Assembly (NCBI GenBank): GCA_964616015.1
Contig: CAZTTC010000103.1
Span: forward strand, 1 to 10,834
Reading direction: 5' to 3'
DNA length: 10,834 nucleotides
Origin: Methylibium sp964616015
Lineage (GTDB): Bacteria > Pseudomonadota > Gammaproteobacteria > Burkholderiales > Burkholderiaceae_C
The notes beneath the pieces were generated by a model that saw only the letters and a program-made list of their open reading frames with translations, searched no databases and was not told the DNA's origin. Position numbers and translations under genes: made by a program. Shown piece by piece: positions 1-7,011 of this stretch (its first letter is position 1; the number at the start of each line of letters is the position of its first letter).

Positions 1-38
1 GAGATGTTCAAGAAGATCCTGATCGCCAACCGCGGCGA
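1..38 (+). repeat. Direct repeat, copy 1 of the carboxylase gene start
   Basis: These 38 bases are identical to 152-189, which contain the true start of the carboxylase gene (GAG, then ATG and the first 11 codons). The copies are 151 bases apart and diverge right after position 38/189 (C versus G). The repeat may continue left of base 1, which cannot be seen. It could be a partial segmental duplication or an assembly join. The identity is seen directly; its origin is unknown. Confidence 0.9.
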
Positions 39-153
39 CAACCGAAGCGCAGCGCAGGTTGCGGCGAAGGCTCATGAGCGCGCAGCGCACGTGACGCTGC
101 AGCCACATCGCGTGGCGCGCGCAGCGCGCGGCGATCGAGTCGCGGGAGCCTGA
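4..153 (+). pseudogene. 49-codon chimeric open frame starting with the duplicated carboxylase N-terminus
   Basis: The ATG at 4 opens a 49-codon frame whose first 11 residues equal the carboxylase N-terminus (MFKKILIANRG). It then runs into unrelated Ala/Arg-rich sequence and stops at the TGA at 151-153, one base before the ATG at 155 (TGAGATG). The tail after residue 12 does not look like biotin carboxylase or any family I recognise. A peptide this short cannot form an ATP-grasp fold. It is most likely a broken duplicate or an artefact. If translated, its stop sits where it could couple to the intact gene. Whether anything precedes base 1 is unknown. Confidence 0.35.
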
Positions 154-189
154 GATGTTCAAGAAGATCCTGATCGCCAACCGCGGCGA
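152..189 (+). repeat. Direct repeat, copy 2, inside the intact carboxylase gene start
   Basis: This is the second copy of the 38-base repeat at 1-38. It includes the three bases before the ATG and continues in frame into the complete carboxylase gene, so it is the functional copy. Only this copy has a visible ribosome binding site upstream (GGGAG at 144-148). Confidence 0.9.
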
Positions 190-2176
190 GATCGCCTGTC
201 GCGTCGCAGCCACCGCGCGTCGCCTGGGGCTCGCGACCGTGGCCGTCTACTCCGACGCCGACGCCAACGCCCGTCACGTGCAGGCCTGCGACGAGGCCGT
301 GCACATCGGCGGCAATGCGCCGCGCGACAGCTACCTGCGGCACGAGCGCATCCTCGAGGCCGCGCTCGCCACCGGCGCCCAGGCGGTGCACCCGGGCTAC
401 GGCTTCCTCAGCGAGAACGAGGCCTTCGCACAGGCCTGCGCCGATGCCGGCGTCGTCTTCATCGGCCCGCCGCCGTCGGCGATCCAGGCCATGGGCCTGA
501 AGGCCGAGTCCAAGCGCCTGATGGAGTCCGCCCAGGTGCCGCTGGTGCCGGGCTACCACGGCGCCGACCAGGACCCGGCGCTGCTCAAGCGCGAGGCCGG
601 GCGCATCGGCTATCCGGTGCTGATCAAGGCCAGCGCCGGCGGCGGCGGTAAGGGCATGCGCGTCGTCACGGCCGAGTCCGAGTTCGACGCGGCGCTGGCG
701 TCCTGCCAGCGCGAGGCGATCAACAGCTTCGGCGATGACGCGGTGCTGGTCGAGCGCTACGTGACGCGGCCGCGGCACATCGAGATCCAGGTCTTCGGCG
801 ACCGCCACGGCAACTGCATCTACCTGTTCGAGCGCGACTGCTCGGTCCAGCGCCGCCACCAGAAGGTGCTGGAGGAAGCGCCTGCGCCCGGCATGACGCC
901 CGAGCGGCGACGCCAGATGGGGGAGGCCGCGGTGGCCGCCGCCAAGGCGGTCGGCTACGTGGGCGCGGGCACGGTCGAGTTCATCGCCGAGCAGGACGGT
1001 CGCTTCTACTTCATGGAGATGAACACGCGGCTGCAGGTCGAGCACCCGGTCACCGAGGCGATCACCGGTCTGGACCTCGTCGAATGGCAACTGCGCGTGG
1101 CCGCCGGCGAGCCGCTGCCGCTGAGGCAGGACGAGCTGAAGATCCACGGCCACGCGATCGAGGCCCGGATCTGTGCCGAGAACCCGGATGCGAACTTCCT
1201 GCCGTCCATCGGCCGCCTCGACGTGCTGCGCTGGCCGGCGCACGTGGCCTTCGGTCGCAACGCGGATGCCGAGCGCTTCCACGAGCCGGCGCCGGTGCGC
1301 ATCGACAGCGGCGTCGGCGAAGGTGACGCGATCACGCCGCACTACGACTCGATGATCGCCAAGCTCATTGTCTGGGGCGAGGACCGCGCACAGGCGCTGC
1401 GCCGGCTGGACGCCGCACTGGCCGCGACGCACATCGTCGGCCCGCACACCAACGTGGCCTTCCTGCGGCGCGCGGTGAAGAGCGCGTCGTTCTCGGCGGC
1501 CGACCTCGACACCGGGCTGATCGAGCGCGAGCGCGCGGCCTTGTTCGACGCGCCGGCCTTGCCGATCGACGGGGTGGCGGCCGGCATCGCGGCCCATGCC
1601 CTGGCACTGGAGCGCGCGGCCGAGGCCGCCGATCCGTGGTCACGCCGCGATGGCTGGCGCCTGCACGGCGGCGCGACGCGCCGCTTCGAGATCGACCATG
1701 CCGGAGCGCATCACCGCGTGGCGCTGGAGCGTCGCCACGACGGCAGCATGCACCTGACGGTCGGCGATCGACGCGCGGGTTTCTCGGCGACGACGGTGGG
1801 CCGGGATCGCTACGACGTGGTGCTGGGCGAGCGCCGGCTCCTGCTGTCGGTCTATGCGATCGGCGAGAGCGTGGCGGTGTTCGCAGCCGAGGGCTCGGCG
1901 CTGGCGCGCGAGGTCGACGTGCTGGCCCATGCTGGCGAAGGCGGGGCCGAGGGCGGCCGCCTGACGGCCCCGATGCCCGGCAAGGTGGTCGCCTTCCTTG
2001 CGCAGCCCGGCGATCGCGTCAAGCGCGGCCAGCCGCTGGCGGTCATGGAGGCCATGAAGATGGAGCACACGCTCGCCGCGCCGAGCGATGGCGTCGTGAA
2101 GGGACTGCGTTTTGCGGCCGGCGAGCAGGTCGGCGAGGGCGATGCGCTGCTCGACTTCGAGGCACAGTCGCCGTGA
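155..2176 (+). CDS. mccA: 3-methylcrotonyl-CoA carboxylase alpha (biotin-containing) subunit
   Basis: This 673-residue subunit of a cytoplasmic biotin-dependent acyl-CoA carboxylase carboxylates its own biotin using ATP and bicarbonate. The partner beta subunit, not in the window, would pass the carboxyl group to the acyl-CoA. Residues 1-450 are biotin carboxylase. Visible functional residues are K116, K158, the Gly-rich loop 162-167, E275, E288-N290-R292-Q294-E296 and R338; most match the numbering of E. coli AccC. A linking region of about 450-595 is followed by a C-terminal biotinyl domain with EAMKM, biotinylated lysine K635. The ATG at 155 has GGGAG at 144-148, six bases upstream. Propionyl- and geranyl-CoA carboxylase alpha subunits share this layout; the nearby HMG-CoA lyase gene favours methylcrotonyl-CoA in leucine breakdown. 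Fold is certain, substrate inferred. Confidence 0.9.
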   Translation: MFKKILIANRGEIACRVAATARRLGLATVAVYSDADANARHVQACDEAVHIGGNAPRDSYLRHERILEAALATGAQAVHPGYGFLSENEAFAQACADAGVVFIGPPPSAIQAMGLKAESKRLMESAQVPLVPGYHGADQDPALLKREAGRIGYPVLIKASAGGGGKGMRVVTAESEFDAALASCQREAINSFGDDAVLVERYVTRPRHIEIQVFGDRHGNCIYLFERDCSVQRRHQKVLEEAPAPGMTPERRRQMGEAAVAAAKAVGYVGAGTVEFIAEQDGRFYFMEMNTRLQVEHPVTEAITGLDLVEWQLRVAAGEPLPLRQDELKIHGHAIEARICAENPDANFLPSIGRLDVLRWPAHVAFGRNADAERFHEPAPVRIDSGVGEGDAITPHYDSMIAKLIVWGEDRAQALRRLDAALAATHIVGPHTNVAFLRRAVKSASFSAADLDTGLIERERAALFDAPALPIDGVAAGIAAHALALERAAEAADPWSRRDGWRLHGGATRRFEIDHAGAHHRVALERRHDGSMHLTVGDRRAGFSATTVGRDRYDVVLGERRLLLSVYAIGESVAVFAAEGSALAREVDVLAHAGEGGAEGGRLTAPMPGKVVAFLAQPGDRVKRGQPLAVMEAMKMEHTLAAPSDGVVKGLRFAAGEQVGEGDALLDFEAQSP

Positions 2177-2190
2177 GCGACCCGTGGGCC

Positions 2191-2625
2191 TCAGTGCCGC
2201 TCTTGGCTGCTGCTGCCGATGCCCAGCCAGCCCGACACCGAGAAGCGCCGCTGCGGCGTCGGCCGTTCGGGCTCGAGGGCGCCGAGCGCCTGACTCAAGC
2301 CGAAGCCGCTGGTCTGCTGCGACCACGGCATCTCCTGCGGCGTCACCGGGCCGCGGCGCGGGATCAGGGCCAGCGCGGCGCGCGCGGCCTTGGCGGCGAC
2401 GTCCATGTGAACCTTCGCGTTCTCGGCGGCGGTCGCTTCCTCGAAGCGCTTGGCCAGGTCGAACAGGCCGTCGTCGTCGAGGCTGCGGCAGACGTTCAGC
2501 GCTTCGTCCGCGTAGTCGCGCTGGCGCAGCATGCGGCCCACGTCGATGCCCTCGCCCAGATTGCGCAGCAGCGCGAAATGGATGCGGGTGGCGAGCTGGA
2601 GGCGGGTGAAGGTGGTGGTGGTCAC
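2191..2625 (-). CDS. Conserved-looking hypothetical protein, 144 residues
   Basis: I do not recognise this protein. The chosen start is the GTG at 2625-2623, preceded on its strand by GGAG with a six-base gap; the frame stays open further upstream but into the divergent gene's leader. The product begins VTTTTFTRLQLATRIHF. It is rich in charged residues and probably helical up to about residue 90 (for example FDLAKRFEEATAAENAK), then becomes Pro/Ser/Gln-rich and probably disordered. It has no signal peptide or membrane segment and only one cysteine. It ends 14 bases from the carboxylase stop (convergent) and diverges from the HMG-CoA lyase gene. This frame reads more like a protein than the Arg/Pro-rich competing frames over the same stretch. 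I am fairly confident it is a gene; its function is unknown. Confidence 0.7.
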   Translation of the reverse strand: MTTTTFTRLQLATRIHFALLRNLGEGIDVGRMLRQRDYADEALNVCRSLDDDGLFDLAKRFEEATAAENAKVHMDVAAKAARAALALIPRRGPVTPQEMPWSQQTSGFGLSQALGALEPERPTPQRRFSVSGWLGIGSSSQERH

Positions 2626-2691
2626 GAGGAACTCCGCGAGGTGCAGCCATGGTGCTTCGCGGGGGGGCGCCTGCCCATCCCGCACAATGGG

Positions 2692-2701
2692 GAGGGCCCT
2701 C
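2692..2701. promoter_or_regulatory. 10-base perfect palindrome in the divergent intergenic region
   Basis: GAGGGCCCTC is a perfect palindrome between the divergent hypothetical gene (start 2625) and HMG-CoA lyase (start 2768). A CACAAT box at 2683-2688, a four-of-six match to a -10 element on the plus strand, lies just to its left. It could be an operator for either gene. A short GC palindrome can also arise by chance in DNA this GC-rich. Confidence 0.2.
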
Positions 2702-2767
2702 ACTGGTTCACGGGGGGCCGTGGGTGCCTGCTGACGCAACGAGGGTGATGTTCGTGAGGAAACGCAC

Positions 2768-3688
2768 ATGCTGCCGAGTCGAGTGAGCCTCGTCGATGTG
2801 GGACCGCGCGACGGTCTGCAGAACGAGAAGCAGCCGGTCGCCGCCGCGCACAAGATCGAGCTGGTGCATCGCCTGCAGGCCGCCGGCCTGCGCGAGATCG
2901 AGGTCACCAGCTTCGTCAGCCCCAAGTGGGTGCCGCAGATGGCGGACAACGCGCAGGTGATGGCCGGCATCCGCCGACAGGGCGGTGTGCGCTACAGCGT
3001 GTTGACGCCCAACCTCCAGGGTTTCGAGGCCGCCGTGCGCACGCAGCCGGACGAGATCGTCGTCTTCGGCGCGGCCAGCGAGGCCTTCAGCCGCAAGAAC
3101 ATCAACTGCGGGATCGCCGAGTCGATCGAGCGCTTCGCGCCGGTCACGGCCGCCGCGCGCGCGGCCGGCATCAAGGTGCGCGGGGCGATCTCCTGCGCCG
3201 TCGGGTGCCCCTACGAAGGCGACATCCACCCGGACCGCGTCGAGCTGGTCGCGCGGCTGATGCGCGACATCGGTGTGCAGCACGTGGGTGTGGCCGACAC
3301 CATCGGCGTCGGCACGCCCCGGCGCGTGCAGGCGGCGATGGAGCGCGCACTCGAGCACTATCCGCTCGCCGAGGTCAGCGGCCACTTCCACGACACCTAC
3401 GGCCAGGCGCTCGCCAACGTGCATGCCTGCCTGCAGATGGGGGTGCATGTCTTCGATGCCAGCGTCGGCGGCCTGGGCGGCTGTCCCTATGCCAAGGGCG
3501 CCACCGGCAACGTCGCGACCGAGGACGTGGTGTTCCTGCTGCACGGACTGGGCATCGAGACCGGCATCGACCTCGACGCGCTGGTCGACACGGCCGGCTG
3601 GATCTCCGGCGTGCTGGGCCGCAAGCCGGTCTCGCGGGTCGCGAACGCCATGCTCGCGAAGCGGCCGACGGCCGACGCCACCGCATGA
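2768..3688 (+). CDS. mvaB: Hydroxymethylglutaryl-CoA lyase
   Basis: This 306-residue enzyme cleaves 3-hydroxy-3-methylglutaryl-CoA into acetyl-CoA and acetoacetate, the last step of leucine degradation. It is a TIM barrel of the DRE-TIM metallolyase group. Seen in the sequence are the N-terminal VGPRDGLQNE motif (R14, D15), the metal ligands HFHD (H206, H208), and the family signature SVGGLGGCPYAKGATGN with the catalytic-loop cysteine C239. The length is normal for bacterial enzymes, with no targeting peptide. The ATG at 2768 has GAGGA at 2756-2760, seven bases upstream. It starts a run of four genes joined by ATGA overlaps; its TGA shares bases with the next ATG at 3685. It may use its own promoter, because an inverted gene separates it from the carboxylase. 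Confidence 0.95.
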   Translation: MLPSRVSLVDVGPRDGLQNEKQPVAAAHKIELVHRLQAAGLREIEVTSFVSPKWVPQMADNAQVMAGIRRQGGVRYSVLTPNLQGFEAAVRTQPDEIVVFGAASEAFSRKNINCGIAESIERFAPVTAAARAAGIKVRGAISCAVGCPYEGDIHPDRVELVARLMRDIGVQHVGVADTIGVGTPRRVQAAMERALEHYPLAEVSGHFHDTYGQALANVHACLQMGVHVFDASVGGLGGCPYAKGATGNVATEDVVFLLHGLGIETGIDLDALVDTAGWISGVLGRKPVSRVANAMLAKRPTADATA

Positions 3689-4179
3689 ACGAGGCGACGC
3701 TGGCGCAGCGGCCCGAAGGCTTCCAGCACGTGACGCGCGTGCTGTCGCAGCGGGGCCATCCGCGCGCACCGCGCTTCCTGGACATCGCGGCCCGCACGGC
3801 GCAGGAGGCGGCCGACGCGCTCGGCGTCTCGCTCGGCCAGATCGCCAAGAGCGTCATCTTCCGGCGCCGCGCCGACGACGTGGCGGTGCTCGTCGTCACC
3901 TCCGGCGACCGCCGGGTCGACGAGGCCAAGGTCGCCGTGCACACCGGCGCGCTCGCGCGCGCCGACGCCGACTTCGTCAAGGCGCGCACCGGCTACTCGA
4001 TCGGCGGGGTGGCGCCCGTCGGCCATGCCCAGCCCTGCGTGACGCTGATCGACCGCGAGCTGTTCCGCTTCGACGAGATCTGGGCCGCGGCCGGTCATCC
4101 CCACGGCGTGTTCCCGCTGAGCCCGCAGGAGCTTCAGCAACTCACCGGCGCCCCGGTCGCCGACGTGGTGCAGTCATGA
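3685..4179 (+). CDS. YbaK/EbsC-family aminoacyl-tRNA deacylase (trans-editing protein)
   Basis: This 164-residue protein is a free-standing aminoacyl-tRNA editing domain. Members of this family hydrolyse mischarged tRNAs, commonly Ala- or Cys-tRNA(Pro), in the cytoplasm. The protein shows the family core: IAKS with the conserved lysine K55 (equivalent to the essential lysine of YbaK), then VLVVTSGDRRVDE, and the GVAPVGH loop (residues 108-114), which matches the family's Gly-x-x-Pro-x-Gly motif. It resembles the ProX/YbaK-like subgroup more than E. coli YbaK itself, so which tRNA it edits cannot be told. Its ATG overlaps the HMG-CoA lyase stop and its TGA overlaps the next ATG, so it is probably translated by coupling. 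There is no obvious functional link to leucine breakdown. Confidence 0.88.
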   Translation: MNEATLAQRPEGFQHVTRVLSQRGHPRAPRFLDIAARTAQEAADALGVSLGQIAKSVIFRRRADDVAVLVVTSGDRRVDEAKVAVHTGALARADADFVKARTGYSIGGVAPVGHAQPCVTLIDRELFRFDEIWAAAGHPHGVFPLSPQELQQLTGAPVADVVQS

Positions 4180-4379
4180 GTGACGCCGACGCGGCAACGC
4201 CGGTGCCGTCGCCCTGCAACAGCGTCTGCCGCATGAGCGCCGCCACGGGCTGGTGCGAGGGCTGCTGGCGCACGCTCGACGAGATCGTCGCCTGGAGCCG
4301 CCTCGACGATGCGGCCAAGCGCGCCATCTGGCTGCAACTGGGTGCGCGGCGCGCCGGCGTCCCGCAGGCCGCGCGATGA
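4176..4379 (+). CDS. DUF1289 family small four-cysteine protein
   Basis: This 67-residue protein has the DUF1289 pattern: SPCNSVCRM, then GWCEGCWRTLDEIVAW. The four cysteines C14, C18, C27 and C30 (CX3C-X8-CX2C) look like a small metal-binding site, probably zinc, although the family's role is not established. The WRTLDEI stretch after the cysteines is the most conserved part of the family. The ATG at 4176 overlaps the deacylase TGA, and its own TGA overlaps the next ATG at 4376, so expression is likely coupled to both neighbours. DUF1289 genes are often found in operons with unrelated enzymes, so the context says little about function. Confidence 0.88.
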   Translation: MSDADAATPVPSPCNSVCRMSAATGWCEGCWRTLDEIVAWSRLDDAAKRAIWLQLGARRAGVPQAAR

Positions 4380-5026
4380 CACCGATCACCTTCTGGTTCG
4401 ACCCGATCTCGCCGTACGCGCACCTGGCCTTCGAGCGGCTGCCGCAGGCGCTGGAAGGCTGCTCCTACGTCGCCGAGTACCGGCCGCTGCTGTTCGCTGG
4501 GCTGCTCAAGCACTGGGGCCAGCTCGGCCCGGCCGAGATCGCACCCAAGCGCGACTGGACCTATCGCCAGGTGGCCTGGCTCGCGCATCGCCACGGCATC
4601 GCCATGCAGATGCCGGCGGTCCATCCCTTCAACCCGCTGCCGCTGTTGCGCCTGCTGCTGGCCTGCGCCGACGACGGCCGCCCGAACCGGCTGCAGTGCG
4701 AGACCGTGCTGCGCCACGTGTGGCAGGGCGGGGCGCCGGCCGACGATGCGGCACGGCTGGCCGCGCTGGGTGCGCGCCTGCAGCCGCGTCGCGATCCGCA
4801 GTCCGACGCCGTCAAGCAGCAGCTGCGCGAGAACACCGAAGCCGCCATCGCGCGCGGCGTCTTCGGCGTGCCGACGCTCGAAGTGCCGCACGTCGCCGGC
4901 ACGCGTGTGTTCTGGGGCCTCGATGCGCTCGACATGGTGGCCGCGAGCCTGCGCGGCGATGCCTGGCTGGACGCCCACTGGGACGGCGTCGCGCAGGTCG
5001 GGGCCGGCGTGACGCGGGCGCGCTGA
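4376..5026 (+). CDS. 2-hydroxychromene-2-carboxylate isomerase-like protein (DsbA/GST-kappa fold)
   Basis: This 216-residue protein belongs to the HCCA isomerase family, glutathione-dependent enzymes with a thioredoxin/DsbA fold related to kappa GST. The N-terminus ITFWFDPISPYAHLA carries the serine (S12) that matches the glutathione-activating serine of NahD. GVFGVPTLEV contains the expected cis-proline (P166), and the end of the fold reads FWGLDALDMV. There is no CxxC, so it is not a disulfide oxidoreductase. NahD acts in naphthalene breakdown, but no aromatic-degradation genes are visible here, so the real substrate is unknown. It is the last of four ATGA-coupled genes and is followed by palindromes that could end transcription. 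Family assignment is firm, reaction uncertain. Confidence 0.88.
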   Translation: MTPITFWFDPISPYAHLAFERLPQALEGCSYVAEYRPLLFAGLLKHWGQLGPAEIAPKRDWTYRQVAWLAHRHGIAMQMPAVHPFNPLPLLRLLLACADDGRPNRLQCETVLRHVWQGGAPADDAARLAALGARLQPRRDPQSDAVKQQLRENTEAAIARGVFGVPTLEVPHVAGTRVFWGLDALDMVAASLRGDAWLDAHWDGVAQVGAGVTRAR

Positions 5027-5047
5027 CGCCAGCCTGTCGCGTAAGTC

Positions 5048-5098
5048 GCGGGCAAGCCCGCTTTCGCATCGCAGCACGAGGCGCGGGGGTTTACCCGC
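5048..5098. repeat. REP-like pair of palindromes / possible weak terminator
   Basis: Two short hairpins follow the isomerase gene. GCGGG-CAAG-CCCGC (5048-5061) is followed by TTT, and GCGGG-GGTTTA-CCCGC lies at 5083-5098. The first resembles the CGGGCAAGCCCG core of REP elements described in Pseudomonas and other proteobacteria, and two stems close together look like a REP doublet. The first could also act as a weak terminator for the four-gene chain. Copy number elsewhere in the genome would decide; it cannot be seen here. Confidence 0.45.
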
Positions 5099-5119
5099 AA
5101 GCCGTCAGCGCCCGTTGGT

Positions 5120-5139
5120 TTGGCGTCAGTGCGCGCCAA
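5120..5139. promoter_or_regulatory. Inverted repeat upstream of the transporter gene
   Basis: TTGGCG (5120-5125) and CGCCAA (5134-5139) form a 6-base inverted repeat around eight bases, about 65 bases before the transporter start. It has the size of a regulator half-site pair or a small hairpin. No clear promoter boxes are visible around it. Confidence 0.25.
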
Positions 5140-5147
5140 GTTGCGCG

Positions 5148-5197
5148 GTCGATCCTCCTCGACATGCGCCGCCTTCTGCGGCGTCGTCTATCAGGAG
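5148..5197 (+). promoter_or_regulatory. Structured leader that could mask the transporter ribosome binding site
   Basis: The leader can form GTCGA/TCGAC (5148-5152 with 5159-5163), which displays TCCTCC in its loop, and CGCCGC/GCGGCG (5167-5172 with 5178-5183). CTCCT at 5155-5159 is exactly complementary to the ribosome binding site AGGAG at 5193-5197. Pairing these two would enclose the second hairpin, hide the binding site and exclude the first hairpin. This suggests two alternative folds, but it is inferred from pairing alone. Confidence 0.25.
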
Positions 5198-5202
5198 ACC
5201 CC

Positions 5203-6957
<1,755 letters not shown>

Positions 6958-6978
6958 TCCGCCCGGACCGGTCCACCC

Positions 6979-7007
6979 AACGGCGCGCTGCGAACCAGCG
7001 CGCCGTT
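6979..7007. terminator. Intrinsic terminator between convergent genes
   Basis: A perfect 12-base stem (6979-6990 with 6996-7007), very GC-rich, has a five-base loop CGAAC and is followed by TCTTCT. It lies 21 bases after the transporter stop and just outside the stop of the convergent kinase gene, so it probably ends the transporter transcript. Its minus-strand tail is poor in T, so its effect on the kinase transcript is less sure. Confidence 0.85.
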
Positions 7008-7011
7008 TCTT

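Noticed and set aside
8..1597. A 529-codon minus-strand open frame opposite the carboxylase gene
   Set aside because: It is a shadow of the GC-rich codon bias of the carboxylase gene; its product is Arg/Leu/Asp-rich with no family likeness, while the plus strand encodes an unmistakable biotin carboxylase.
1636..2748. A 370-codon plus-strand frame crossing the end of the carboxylase gene and the inverted hypothetical gene
   Set aside because: It overlaps the biotinyl domain in a wrong frame and has an Arg/Gly-rich, motif-free product.
3685..5026. An aromatic (naphthalene-type) degradation cluster, suggested by the HCCA isomerase-like gene
   Set aside because: No dioxygenase, aldolase or other aromatic-pathway gene is present; the neighbours are a tRNA deacylase and a DUF1289 protein.
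5120..5150. A sigma-54 promoter near TTGC at 5141-5144
   Set aside because: The bases at the expected -24 position read GCGCGC and not TGGCAC, so the element is not supported.
4309..5202. An upstream in-frame extension of the transporter of almost 300 codons
   Set aside because: The extension is Arg/Ala-rich and overlaps the isomerase gene in another frame; the transporter's own start at 5203 has a good ribosome binding site and the family N-terminus follows directly.
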